Shown: piece by piece, positions 1-7,854 of the stretch
Layout of the letters: every line of letters begins with the position of its first letter
Numbering within the stretch: position 1 is the stretch's first letter
Source of the DNA: Oscillospiraceae bacterium
GTDB taxonomy: Bacteria; Bacillota; Clostridia; Oscillospirales; Oscillospiraceae
Direction of reading: 5' to 3'
Assembly (NCBI GenBank): GCA_017620525.1
Contig: JAGAUY010000016.1
Coordinates: 1-32,326 of the forward strand
DNA length: 32,326 bases
Translations under genes and position numbers: made by a program
Notes under the pieces: model-generated
Seen by the model: only the letters and a program-made list of their open reading frames with translations
The model's database searches: none
What the model was told of the DNA's origin: nothing

Positions 1-3000
1 GGTGATGCCGTTCTCCACCGCCCACAGAATTGCAGTGGAATAGAACTGGTCATTCTCCGCATCCTTGAAGGGATTATCCGTGATGGTGGGTTCCGGCTTG
101 CCCGCAAAACGGTGCAGGAAGGTGACGACCTGCGCGCGGGTGCAGGGATCGTTGACACCAAACTTGTCAGCAGCCAGGCCGGTGGTGATGCCGTTTTCCA
201 CGGCCCACAGAACTGCCTTGGAGTAGAACTGGTCCTTTTCTACATCAGCAAACTGGTTGACAGAAGAAGTGGGTTCCGGGCAGCCGGCAGCACGCCACAG
301 GAAGGTGACAAACTGGGCACGGGTGCAGTTGACATCCACGCCAAACTCCGTGCTGCTCAGACCGGTGGTGATACCGTTCTTCACAGCCCAGGCAATGGGT
401 TCGGAATAATAGGCGCCTTCCACCACATCCTCAAATGCAGAAGCAGCGTCACGCTCCACCTCAGCATCGTCGGTGACGGTGTAAGTGCCGTCGGGAGAGA
501 CGGTGATCTTTTCACCAGAGGTTTCTTCACCGTCAATGATGATGGTAGCCTGCATATCGGAATAACCCTTGAAAGAAACTTCGTTTTCCGCATCGTCGGT
601 CTTGATAACCACGGAATCGGAAGCCTCACCGCTGACGATGACGCTCTTGTCGCCATTGTTGTAACGGATGGTCACATTGCCGTCCCGAGAAGGCTTGACA
701 GTGATGACATCGGTCTGCTCACCGGGCTGGACGCTGACATCTGCAGAACCGTCACTTGTGATGACGCAGGCAGAATTCTCAGTATAATAAACGGTTGTGG
801 CTTCTGCCTCACCGCCGCCGAGTTCCACAGACAGGTCTGCATCTTCCAGGACTGCAACCATCGCGCCTTCCAGCACCTCAGATTCACCATCAGCACCAGC
901 CATTACTAAGGGAACGGCAATAGCCTGGTTCCGGTCACCGGAGAAGGAACCATTGCTGAAAGACAGCAGACTGTTGCCATTGTTCTTTACAGAGAAGGAA
1001 TTCGAAGTGGTGAACAGGATCTTATCAATGATATTGAAATCCTCATAAGCCTTGATCTTGTTCGCGTAGGTACTCAGCTCCAGGCTTTCAACATAGGTCA
1101 GATCCGTATCGGATTTCTGATATACATCGTATTCCCGTGTGCCGTCATCTCTCTCAAAATCATAGATAAATGCCCAGTTTGCAATCTCGCCCGACTCATC
1201 ACGGACAAAGGTAATATAGGCAAAATTGGGGTCATCGTAAATGGTAATGTTCGGATCGTAGATGAACACCATCACATAATCGCCATACTCATAGACCTCG
1301 TACGGCAGCACGGTGTGAGAGCTTCCGCTTTTGTTCAACGTCAGAACGATGGGATCTCTGCCGGTGTTCTGGAAATTTCTGACCGCCGCAAACAGATCCT
1401 CATACTTATTCTCGGTCAACCAGTTGGAAGCAAGGTATCCGGGAGTAACCTGCGTCATATGGCAGGCAAAGATCAACTGCTTCAAATACAGATCCAGTGC
1501 ATCAGAGTATCCCACATCGGTGGAAATGGATTTGACAGCGTAGGGATTCTCATACTCGCTGCTGCCCCAATCCCAGTAAGAGAAGGGGATCGCATTCGTA
1601 TAAGTCATCGCCGAAGAAATAGACATGCCATGGCACTGGCCGCCGCGGGCAAAGAGGGACCAGAAATTCGCCCAAACCGCATCACCGGCGCTGGGAACCA
1701 GAGATGCCGAATACTGGATCGAATTATTGATGTTCTCCAAACCGAAGATATCATTTGCTGCAGATTCTGACCATTTATTCGGCGTCCATGCCGTAATCCG
1801 CTCATAGGTACTGACATAGTAATTATAGTTTGAGAAGAATTCGCTGTTGCTGATGTTGTAATTGTGGAAGCCCCAGCCGTCTTCCGAAGGTATATATTTG
1901 GCGGCGGACAGCTTGGAGGTAATGGTACAGGTCGCACTATGTCCGCCGTCAACCGTGGTAACGGTGATTACGGCAGTACCGCTGTGTCTGCCGTGGACAA
2001 TACCATCGCTGTCAACAAAGGCAGTAATATTGGAATTCGATCCAAGCTCAATGTCTTTATTATCCGCATCACTGGGATAGACCCGGGGATTCAGGTCAAA
2101 TGTAGGCGCAGAAGTGGTCAGGGTCGCTTTGGATGCAGCAAGCAGCACACCGTGGGCCTTTCCGTCACTGACCAGCTGGATATCGCCCATTGCCCAGTAT
2201 ACCTTGTCATAACCGTCGGAATGCACAGAAATCACAACCTGGGAAACACCGTTCAGATTGATCTCAACCTTGTGGACCAGATCGTTCCACTTCATCTCCC
2301 GGGCATCATATCCCGCCAGAACCGTGCCGTCCACCTCGATGGTCAGATACGCAGAGCGGGTATACTGCTCATTCGTGCGGTTCATGAATTTCGCGATATC
2401 AAACGTCAGCTTCTCATACTGATTGTTGAAATTGAAGCAGACCTTACCGGTATAGCCGCTGCTGGCGCCGGTGTAGCCCATGCGCATTTTATAGCCGTTC
2501 TCATAGGAATTGCCGCCCATAGTAAACGCGCCAGTGATCACGTCCGTATTCTGGAGCAAATACTGAGGGATATCATAGAATTCATCCGATACCGCGGTTT
2601 CCTCCTGGATTGAGGAAGCAGGAACCGCCTTGACGGAAGCGATCGCGTATTTGGTCTTGTCATAGGCGTTCGAATGGAACCGGATGACCAGCTGGTCAAC
2701 ACCTGCCAGAGAAACCGTGTAGCTCCTGGCGATATCCTCATAGGAGATCTCAACCGCATCATACACCGTTACGCCGTCCGCAATCACCGTCATGGCGGCA
2801 TTGCGCTCATGGCCGTCGTAGTAGCCGGCCTTGAAAGTCAGGGAACTGTAGAGTCCCTTAAAATTGTAAGTCACTTCGCCGGTATAGCCATTGGACAGAC
2901 CCGTATAGCCCATTGTAAACAAAACTGCATCAGAATAGCTAAGACCGGACAACTCGAGGCCTTCGGACTGGTATGCCGCATTGGAATAGGCATAGGGAAC

Positions 3001-3270
3001 CGGCGTCACTGCGGAAGCGGAAGCAAATGTGGATGCCTCTTCCAGTTCCTGATTGCCTTCCACTTCGACCTCGCCTGTCTCGACTTCAGGCTCGACCGTA
3101 TCAACAATTTCTGACTGCGTCTGCTCAGCCGGTGCCGCTTCTTCCTGAACGGAAGCAGATGTTTCCTCTGTCTGAGCATAGGCAGAAACCCCCATGCCGG
3201 GCACAAGCGCAAAAATCTGCGCACACAGCAGAACAAATGCCGCAAATCTCGTGGCAAATCGTTTACCCAT
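1..3270 (-). CDS. Secreted SLH-anchored protein with NPCBM-like, BIG2-like and papain-like domains (C-terminus cut)
   Basis: An open frame of 1090 codons runs off the window edge without a stop. It starts at the ATG at 3270 after a purine-rich AAAGGATGG site. Residues 1-32 form a signal peptide (Lys/Arg, hydrophobic core, Ala-Tyr-Ala). Residues about 104-217 and 238-368 are two related beta-rich modules resembling NPCBM carbohydrate-binding domains. Residues about 408-452 resemble a BIG2 Ig-like domain. Residues about 470-700 contain GGQCHGM (Cys546), SSHTVLPY (His652) and IYDPN (Asp672), an order and context like papain-fold cysteine peptidases. From about residue 943 there are three S-layer homology repeats with FxDV, AVxWAVENGITTG and CTRAQxVTFL signatures, the third cut by the edge. 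Inferred role: cell-wall-attached surface protein that binds glycans and possibly cleaves peptides. The domain layout is fairly sure; catalysis is inference. Confidence 0.85.
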   Translation of the reverse strand, partial: MGKRFATRFAAFVLLCAQIFALVPGMGVSAYAQTEETSASVQEEAAPAEQTQSEIVDTVEPEVETGEVEVEGNQELEEASTFASASAVTPVPYAYSNAAYQSEGLELSGLSYSDAVLFTMGYTGLSNGYTGEVTYNFKGLYSSLTFKAGYYDGHERNAAMTVIADGVTVYDAVEISYEDIARSYTVSLAGVDQLVIRFHSNAYDKTKYAIASVKAVPASSIQEETAVSDEFYDIPQYLLQNTDVITGAFTMGGNSYENGYKMRMGYTGASSGYTGKVCFNFNNQYEKLTFDIAKFMNRTNEQYTRSAYLTIEVDGTVLAGYDAREMKWNDLVHKVEINLNGVSQVVISVHSDGYDKVYWAMGDIQLVSDGKAHGVLLAASKATLTTSAPTFDLNPRVYPSDADNKDIELGSNSNITAFVDSDGIVHGRHSGTAVITVTTVDGGHSATCTITSKLSAAKYIPSEDGWGFHNYNISNSEFFSNYNYYVSTYERITAWTPNKWSESAANDIFGLENINNSIQYSASLVPSAGDAVWANFWSLFARGGQCHGMSISSAMTYTNAIPFSYWDWGSSEYENPYAVKSISTDVGYSDALDLYLKQLIFACHMTQVTPGYLASNWLTENKYEDLFAAVRNFQNTGRDPIVLTLNKSGSSHTVLPYEVYEYGDYVMVFIYDPNITIYDDPNFAYITFVRDESGEIANWAFIYDFERDDGTREYDVYQKSDTDLTYVESLELSTYANKIKAYEDFNIIDKILFTTSNSFSVKNNGNSLLSFSNGSFSGDRNQAIAVPLVMAGADGESEVLEGAMVAVLEDADLSVELGGGEAEATTVYYTENSACVITSDGSADVSVQPGEQTDVITVKPSRDGNVTIRYNNGDKSVIVSGEASDSVVIKTDDAENEVSFKGYSDMQATIIIDGEETSGEKITVSPDGTYTVTDDAEVERDAASAFEDVVEGAYYSEPIAWAVKNGITTGLSSTEFGVDVNCTRAQFVTFLWRAAGCPEPTSSVNQFADVEKDQFYSKAVLWAVENGITTGLAADKFGVNDPCTRAQVVTFLHRFAGKPEPTITDNPFKDAENDQFYSTAILWAVENGIT

Positions 3271-3312
3271 AAATCATTCCATCCTTTCCATTTTCCGGGA
3301 TACAGATCCCAT

Positions 3313-3331
3313 GTTTTGATTTTATCAAAAC
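3313..3331. promoter_or_regulatory. Perfect 19-nt palindrome overlapping the -10 box
   Basis: The sequence GTTTTGATtttATCAAAAC has two 8-bp arms around a 3-nt centre. It covers the -10 hexamer and start region of the SLH gene promoter, where a bound repressor would block RNA polymerase. There is no terminator-like T-run in the gene's direction, so an operator is more likely than a terminator. The cognate regulator is unknown. Confidence 0.5.
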
Positions 3332-3347
3332 ATTCCGCCGAAGTCAA
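3319..3347 (-). promoter_or_regulatory. SigA-type promoter of the SLH protein gene
   Basis: On the minus strand TTGACT (3342-3347) is followed after 17 nt by TAAAAT (3319-3324). The site lies about 50 bp upstream of the ATG at 3270. Confidence 0.75.
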
Positions 3348-3377
3348 CGAACCATCGCAAACGGATGCCAAATTGGT

Positions 3378-3406
3378 TTGACATCCGGCAGTTCATTCTG
3401 TAAAAT
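3378..3406 (+). promoter_or_regulatory. SigA-type promoter of the TraX-family gene
   Basis: TTGACA (3378-3383), 17 nt, TAAAAT (3401-3406). The expected transcript starts only a few bases before the GGAGG at 3418-3422, giving a very short leader. It diverges from the SLH gene promoter. Confidence 0.8.
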
Positions 3407-3430
3407 ATGACACAAATGGAGGCGATGTCC

Positions 3431-4156
3431 ATGACTCAGACAACCACAAAAACTTCCCCCGGTCTTTTCAGCGGCAATGCGCTGAAGCTCATTGCCGCCG
3501 TGTCGATGGTCATCGACCACATCGGGGTACTGCTGCTGCCGAATCTTCCGATCCTTCGCATCATCGGCCGTCTGGCCTTCCCCATCTTCGCGTATATGAT
3601 CTCTGAAGGCTGCCGCTACACCAAAAACAGGAAGCGGTATTTTCTGACAATCTTCCTTTCCGCAGTGATCTGTCAGGTCGTATATTTCTTTGCCGAAGGC
3701 AGCACCTATATGTGTATCCTCGTGACGTTCTCCCTGTCGGTTCTGATGATCTATGCGCTCCAGAAGTTCAAAAAAGCTCTGGCAATGCCCCGCGCTGCCG
3801 GGAGAAAAATCATTTCCGGTCTGATCCTGGTATTGTCGGTTGCAGCCGTATACCGGCTCAATCAGCTGCTGCGGATCGATTACGGATTCTGGGGATGCAT
3901 GGTGCCGGTTTTCGCAAGTATTTTCCAGCAATGCGGAAAACTGGATCGGATCCCGGTGCATACCACCATGCTGGGAATCGGTCTGATTCTGCTGGCCGCT
4001 TCTATGATAACGATTCAGTATTATTCCCTCCTGGCGCTGCCGCTGCTGCTGTGCTATTCCGGCAGGCGGGGCAAATACTCTATGAAGTACTTCTTCTACA
4101 TCTTCTACCCTGTCCATCTGGCGGTGCTGCAGGGGCTCGATTTACTGCTTTCATAA
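3431..4156 (+). CDS. TraX-family integral membrane protein
   Basis: This 241-residue protein begins with a polar tail followed by the TraX signature LKLIAAVSMVIDHIG and then IIGRLAFPIFAYMISEGCRYT, both typical of PF05857. About seven hydrophobic segments follow and the C-terminus ends in a short YPVHLAVLQGLDLLL helix. Family founder TraX of the F plasmid acetylates pilin; chromosomal clostridial homologues have no proven substrate, so an acyltransferase-like membrane role is inference. I chose the ATG at 3431 because GGAGG at 3418-3422 stands 8 nt before it; the in-frame ATGs at 3407 and 3425 lie upstream of or too close to that site. The gene has its own strong promoter and shares a terminator with convergent metK, so it is probably monocistronic. 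Confidence 0.88.
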   Translation: MTQTTTKTSPGLFSGNALKLIAAVSMVIDHIGVLLLPNLPILRIIGRLAFPIFAYMISEGCRYTKNRKRYFLTIFLSAVICQVVYFFAEGSTYMCILVTFSLSVLMIYALQKFKKALAMPRAAGRKIISGLILVLSVAAVYRLNQLLRIDYGFWGCMVPVFASIFQQCGKLDRIPVHTTMLGIGLILLAASMITIQYYSLLALPLLLCYSGRRGKYSMKYFFYIFYPVHLAVLQGLDLLLS

Positions 4157-4161
4157 CAGCA

Positions 4162-4191
4162 AAAGACGGCGAAGTTACCTTCGCCGTCTTT
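4162..4191. terminator. Bidirectional terminator between traX-like gene and metK
   Basis: A 13-bp stem (AAAGACGGCGAAG with its complement) closes a 4-nt loop TTAC and is flanked by A on the left and T on the right. It can serve both converging genes. Confidence 0.85.
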
Positions 4192-4201
4192 ACTATTTCA
4201 T

Positions 4202-5347
4202 TCAGATTCCAGCCAGTTCCTTCAGCTGAGGGACCAAGTCGGTCCGCTCCCAGGGGCGGCCGTCCACACCGAAGTGGCCTTCTGCTGCGGTGGGGGCATA
4301 GATGGGCCGGCGCAGATCCAGCTTTCTGATGATACCGGCAGGGGTCATATCCACGACTTTGCGCAGATATTCGGTCATCTTCTCATCGGAGACAATGCCG
4401 GTGCCGTAGCTGTCCACACGGACGGAAACAGGCTCTGCCACACCAATGGCATAGGCCAGCTGAACCTGGACCTGGGTAGCCAGACCGGCAGCAACCAGAT
4501 TCTTGGCCATGTAACGGGCCAGATAAGCAGCGGAACGGTCCACCTTGGTGGGATCCTTACCGGAGAAAGCACCGCCGCCATGGGAGAAGTAGCCGCCGTA
4601 GGTATCCACGATGATCTTACGGCCGGTCAGGCCGGTATCGCCATTGGGGCCGCCGATGACGAAATTGCCGGTGGGATTGATGTGGATGTGGGCAACGCTG
4701 TTGATGTCAAAGCCATACTTGGCCAGAACGGGAGCGATGATGCCTTCCCGGACATACTTGCGCAGCTCGGCGATCTCGAAATCTGCGCTGTGCATGATGG
4801 AGACAACCACGGTGTCGATGCCCACCACATTGCCGGCCTCATCATACTCCACAGACACCTGAGTCTTGCCGTCGGCACGGAGCAGATCGTTGGAATGGAC
4901 GCACTCGGTCAGGCGGTTGGACAGGGCGCGGGCCAGGGCTACGGGCAGGGGCATCAGCTCGGGAGTCTGGGTGCAGGCGCCGCCGAACATCATACCCTGG
5001 TCGCCTGCGCCGCCGACTTCATCGTTGGTGCCCAGTGCAATATCGGCAGACTGGGTATGGATGCGGCACTGGATCTCAACCGTCTCGGCATCAAAGCCGT
5101 CGCCGGGATACACATAGCCGATCTTGCGGATGGCCTCTCTTGCCACGGCCTTGTAATCCACCACAGCCTTAGTGGTGATCTCGCCGCAAATCAGGCAGAA
5201 GTCGGTGGTGACCATCGTCTCACAGGCCACGCGGGAGCCGGGATCCTGAGCCAGGCAGGCATCCAGGATGGCATCAGAGATGGAGTCAGCAACCTTGTCG
5301 GGATGGCCGTTGGTAACACATTCGGAAGTAAAGAGTCTCTTTTCCAT
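4202..5347 (-). CDS. metK: S-adenosylmethionine synthetase
   Basis: MetK makes S-adenosylmethionine from methionine and ATP in the cytoplasm, releasing phosphate and pyrophosphate. The 381-residue protein is close to the usual length of about 385-400. It shows the N-terminal [17 protein letters not shown] motif, the [10 protein letters not shown] hexapeptide region in the first third and [19 protein letters not shown] around the phosphate-binding loop, all intact. The ATG at 5347 follows AAAGGAC by about 8 nt. The gene is alone in its transcript and is governed by a SAM-I riboswitch, so its own product shuts it off. It ends at the shared terminator with the traX-like gene. Confidence 0.98.
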   Translation of the reverse strand: MEKRLFTSECVTNGHPDKVADSISDAILDACLAQDPGSRVACETMVTTDFCLICGEITTKAVVDYKAVAREAIRKIGYVYPGDGFDAETVEIQCRIHTQSADIALGTNDEVGGAGDQGMMFGGACTQTPELMPLPVALARALSNRLTECVHSNDLLRADGKTQVSVEYDEAGNVVGIDTVVVSIMHSADFEIAELRKYVREGIIAPVLAKYGFDINSVAHIHINPTGNFVIGGPNGDTGLTGRKIIVDTYGGYFSHGGGAFSGKDPTKVDRSAAYLARYMAKNLVAAGLATQVQVQLAYAIGVAEPVSVRVDSYGTGIVSDEKMTEYLRKVVDMTPAGIIRKLDLRRPIYAPTAAEGHFGVDGRPWERTDLVPQLKELAGI

Positions 5348-5382
5348 TTGTACATTGTCCTTTCAAAAATCGTCAATATATG

Positions 5383-5414
5383 CAAAAACACACATCGAAG
5401 GACTCGATGTGTGT
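5383..5414 (-). terminator. Riboswitch-controlled terminator in the metK leader
   Basis: The minus strand has an 11-bp stem ACACACATCGA with its complement around a 5-nt loop, followed by TTTTTGC. Its 5' half (5398-5408) can instead pair with 5419-5429 over 11 bp including two G-U pairs. That antiterminator shares bases with the 3' strand of aptamer P1, which gives the expected switch. Confidence 0.93.
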
Positions 5415-5425
5415 AAAAATCGAAT

Positions 5426-5517
5426 CCTCATCTTTCGTTTGCCGCCGGATTTGGCACCTTGAATAAACAGGTTGCCGGGTTTCATCGGGCCGTTCCCTCC
5501 ACCGCTCTTGATAAGGC
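5426..5517 (-). promoter_or_regulatory. SAM-I (S-box) riboswitch aptamer of metK
   Basis: Reading the minus strand, the S-box core is plain: CTTATCAAGAG, then GGTGGAGGGAACGGCCCGAT, GAAACCCGGCAACC, GGTGCCAAATCC and finally AAAGATGAGG. The first and last pieces pair as P1 (CCUUAU with AUGAGG). The kink-turn and pseudoknot segments are conserved. With SAM bound, P1 forms and the terminator at 5383-5414 ends transcription before metK. This is a well-known arrangement in Firmicutes. Confidence 0.97.
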
Positions 5518-5537
5518 TTGTATGCAGTTGCGATTAA

Positions 5538-5565
5538 ATTATACTCTTTTCTTTCTGTTTGTCAA
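5538..5565 (-). promoter_or_regulatory. SigA-type promoter of metK
   Basis: TTGACA (5560-5565), 16 nt, TATAAT (5538-5543) on the minus strand, both hexamers perfect, directly upstream of the S-box. Confidence 0.85.
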
Positions 5566-5611
5566 TACCTTTTTCGATTATTTTCCCTTCCGATTGTTAA
5601 CAATTCCGCTA

Positions 5612-5640
5612 TAGACTTTTTATCCCCAAACTGGTAAAAT
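5612..5640 (+). promoter_or_regulatory. SigA-type promoter of the rhomboid-like gene
   Basis: TAGACT (5612-5617), 17 nt, TAAAAT (5635-5640). It stands just ahead of the AGGAG site at 5658-5662. Together with the metK leader it accounts for the gene-free stretch 5348-5671. Confidence 0.65.
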
Positions 5641-5671
5641 AACTACACCATCATTACAGGAGTTGAGCTTT

Positions 5672-6544
5672 TTGAAAAAACGCTACTCTAGCTTCGAGCG
5701 ATTCTGCTTCAAACACCGCGACAAAGGTATTCCCAATCTGATGCTTTACATCAGTCTTGGCTGTGCGCTGGTCTATCTGATGACCCAGTTCACCCAGAAT
5801 ACGCTTCTTTACGAACTTCTGGTCTTCAACCGGACAAAGATCCTTCAGGGACAAATCTGGCGGCTGATCTCCTATCCCCTGACGTTCTACAACAGCAATA
5901 TCCTTCTGATGACTGTTGCCCTTTTCTGTTATTATTCCCTGGGCCGCGCCATGGAGAATCTCTGGGGTACGCTGAAGTTCAACCTGTTCTATCTGTGCGG
6001 CATCGTGCTGATGGACATCTGGTGCATGATCTTCGGCGGGCAGGCGGATGTGAGCTATCTGAATCTGAGCCTGTTCCTCAGCTACGCGACCCTGTATCCC
6101 CAGTCCCAGTTCCTGCTGTTTTTCATCATCCCGGTCAGAGCCTGGATCTTTGCGCTGCTGGACCTGGCGCTGGTCGTCTACGGACTGCTGGTGTACCCCT
6201 TCCCCTATAACTTCTTCTCTGTCATTTCCCTGGCGAACTATTTCCTGTTCTTCGGTCCGGACGTGCTGAATGTGATCCCTGTCAGCTGGAGAGCCAATGC
6301 CAGACGGCTCTTCCGCAAAAAAGCTGTCCGCAAATCCGACCGCCCCAAGGTAGTCCCCTTCCCCAGCGCAGGCTCCTATGAAGCCACGGTGGCCAGACCC
6401 GAAGCACCCTACACCCACAAATGCACCGTCTGCGGCCGCACCGATGCGACCAATCCGGAGCTGGAATTCCGCTACTGCTCCCGCTGTAAGGGTTACTACT
6501 GCTATTGCGAAGACCACATCAGCAATCACGCTCATATTGAATAA
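5672..6544 (+). CDS. Rhomboid-like membrane protein (catalytically dead) with C-terminal zinc ribbon
   Basis: The 290-residue protein has about six membrane helices between residues 20 and 205. The rhomboid hallmarks GQIWRLISYPLTF and LGRAMENLWGTLKFNLFYL are present. The catalytic GxSG is missing: the matching helix reads SYLNLSLFLSYATLYP. The helix that should supply the histidine (HLGG-type) reads SLANYFLFFG. It should therefore be a pseudoprotease of the Derlin/iRhom kind. The tail after residue 245 has CTVC (first Cys at 251), then CSRC and CYCEDH, a likely zinc-binding ribbon facing the cytoplasm. I chose TTG at 5672 because AGGAG (5658-5662) is 9 nt before it; the in-frame TTG at 5663 abuts that site. 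Role unknown; membrane-protein handling is inference. Confidence 0.82.
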   Translation: MKKRYSSFERFCFKHRDKGIPNLMLYISLGCALVYLMTQFTQNTLLYELLVFNRTKILQGQIWRLISYPLTFYNSNILLMTVALFCYYSLGRAMENLWGTLKFNLFYLCGIVLMDIWCMIFGGQADVSYLNLSLFLSYATLYPQSQFLLFFIIPVRAWIFALLDLALVVYGLLVYPFPYNFFSVISLANYFLFFGPDVLNVIPVSWRANARRLFRKKAVRKSDRPKVVPFPSAGSYEATVARPEAPYTHKCTVCGRTDATNPELEFRYCSRCKGYYCYCEDHISNHAHIE

Positions 6545-6575
6545 AAAATCGGGCATGCATGGCATGCCCGATTTT
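6545..6575. terminator. Bidirectional terminator after the rhomboid-like gene
   Basis: The stem AAAATCGGGCATGC with its complement closes the loop ATG and ends in TTTT. It also faces the lipoprotein gene at 6585. Confidence 0.88.
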
Positions 6576-6584
6576 CTGTTTTAA

Positions 6585-7220
6585 TCAGCCAATCTTCTTA
6601 AAAACCATGGGATAAATTTGGGTGCTGTCATCAGAATCTTCACCCACAAAACCAGTAACAGTCAGAGTGCTGCCCTGCAGAACGTAGGTCTCGTAGATCG
6701 CAGGATCAACAGCATATTCCAGACCGGCAGACGTATACAGCTTGCCATCCTTTGCATCGTAATTGCCTTCCTGGGCAATTTCATCGACCAGCTCATCTGC
6801 CATGCTGTCAGGGAAAGCCTCTGCGACCATATCCTCCATGGTCACGCCGGAAGCTGCCAGAATCTCCTCGGCAGACATTTCAATACCCATCTGCTCAACC
6901 ATCACAGCCTCCAGATACTGAGCCATTCCGTCAGCAAACTCTTCACGGGCGGCATTCACAGCAGCCCGGGCAGAGTCGAGATCAGCAGTCATGGCGTAAG
7001 TGCCATCAGAGTTGAACTCCATGCAGACCAGAATTTCAAAGTTGCTGAAACTCAGATACTGGGCAGATTCCTCATCCAGTTCCATTTCAGCATTGATCTG
7101 GTCAGCCATGTCCATTTCACATTCCCATTTGCCCACCAGCTTTGCCTTGTCGCCGCCGCATGCAGCCAGGGTCAGAAGCATTGCCAGCAGCATAACGACC
7201 GATACAATTCTCTTTTTCAT
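6585..7220 (-). CDS. Predicted lipoprotein, function unknown
   Basis: This is a 211-residue secreted lipoprotein. MKKRIVSVVMLLAMLLTLAAC is a textbook signal with lipobox LAAC, so it is tethered to the outer face of the membrane. The mature part begins LVGKWECEMDMADQ, a start seen in lipocalin-like lipoproteins of Clostridia, followed by an acidic helical region (residues about 70-145, many Glu/Ala/Met) and a beta-rich end VLQGSTLTVTGF. No catalytic motif is visible. The ATG at 7220 has GGGAG about 7 nt upstream; the longer frame starting at 7262 has no ribosome site and would bury the signal peptide. It has its own promoter and terminator. A structural or ligand-binding role is possible, but I do not recognise a specific function. 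Confidence 0.82.
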   Translation of the reverse strand: MKKRIVSVVMLLAMLLTLAACGGDKAKLVGKWECEMDMADQINAEMELDEESAQYLSFSNFEILVCMEFNSDGTYAMTADLDSARAAVNAAREEFADGMAQYLEAVMVEQMGIEMSAEEILAASGVTMEDMVAEAFPDSMADELVDEIAQEGNYDAKDGKLYTSAGLEYAVDPAIYETYVLQGSTLTVTGFVGEDSDDSTQIYPMVFKKIG

Positions 7221-7252
7221 TTTTATCTCCCTTTCTTTTTGGTGATAAGAGA

Positions 7253-7281
7253 ATGATATCATATTTTCCGTATCCGGTCAA
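7253..7281 (-). promoter_or_regulatory. SigA-type promoter of the lipoprotein gene
   Basis: TTGACC (7276-7281), 17 nt, TATCAT (7253-7258) on the minus strand. Confidence 0.65.
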
Positions 7282-7324
7282 TTCGTTCCTGTGCATATTT
7301 TCCTCCCGGAAGTTTATTTTCACT

Positions 7325-7353
7325 TTGACATATGGCACTGTCTATGCTAAACT
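7325..7353 (+). promoter_or_regulatory. SigA-type promoter of the YegP-like gene
   Basis: TTGACA (7325-7330), 17 nt, TAAACT (7348-7353). It diverges from the lipoprotein promoter. Confidence 0.75.
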
Positions 7354-7398
7354 AAAAGTGTCAATTTCAGCCACATTTGTGGAGAAAGGGTAATCATT

Positions 7399-7767
7399 AT
7401 GGGTAAATTTGTCATTCGCAACGTTAACTCCGGCATCAAGTTCGATCTGAAGGCCACCAACGGCCAGGTCATCGCCACTTCCGAGGTCTACAACGCCAAG
7501 GCTTCCTGCGTGAACGGCATCGAAAGCGTCAAGAAGAACGCCCCCATCGCCAATATTGAGAATCAGACTGTCGAAAACTATGAAACTGTCCCCCACCCCA
7601 AGTTTGAAATGTATCAGGACAAGGCCGGTGAATACCGCTTCCGCCTGAAGGCCCGCAACGGCGAGATTATCGCCACTTCCGAAGGCTACTCCACCAAGGC
7701 AGCCTGCGAAAACGGTATTGAAAGCGTCAGAAAGAACGCTCCCGAGGCTGAAGTCGTCGAAGAATAA
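7399..7767 (+). CDS. YegP-like protein with two DUF1508 repeats
   Basis: The 122-residue protein is two copies of a small alpha-beta module. Copy one (residues 1-50) reads GKFVIRNVNSGIKFDLKATNGQVIATSEVY; copy two (residues 68-118) has FEMYQDKAGEYRFRLKARNG and IIATSEGYSTKAACENGIESV. Both end in NGIESV(K/R)KNAP. This is the DUF1508/YegP family, found across bacteria without an assigned biochemical role. There is no signal peptide or membrane segment, so it is cytoplasmic. The ATG at 7399 follows GGAGAAAGGG by 9-10 nt. The strong promoter and strong terminator suggest a well-expressed single gene. Confidence 0.93.
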   Translation: MGKFVIRNVNSGIKFDLKATNGQVIATSEVYNAKASCVNGIESVKKNAPIANIENQTVENYETVPHPKFEMYQDKAGEYRFRLKARNGEIIATSEGYSTKAACENGIESVRKNAPEAEVVEE

Positions 7768-7781
7768 TCCTTCAAACAACC

Positions 7782-7813
7782 AAAACCGCAAGCTTTTAGG
7801 CTTGCGGTTTTTT
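7782..7813 (+). terminator. Terminator of the YegP-like gene
   Basis: A 12-bp stem AAAACCGCAAGC with its complement, 6-nt loop, then a run of six T. Confidence 0.93.
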
Positions 7814-7822
7814 ACTTTCCTG

Positions 7823-7851
7823 TTGACAAGTAACAAATCAGATGATATTAT
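7823..7851 (+). promoter_or_regulatory. SigA-type promoter of the sdp operon
   Basis: TTGACA (7823-7828), 17 nt, TATTAT (7846-7851), immediately after the preceding terminator. Confidence 0.82.
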
Positions 7852-7854
7852 ATA

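Noticed and set aside
112-2613. Several plus-strand frames (112-909, 1315-1770, 1864-2613) in the first 3 kb
   Set aside because: They all lie opposite the single long SLH-protein frame, which has a signal peptide, domains and no stop.
4274-5416. Open frame of 380 codons opposite metK
   Set aside because: It spans the riboswitch terminator and has no domain; metK is certain.
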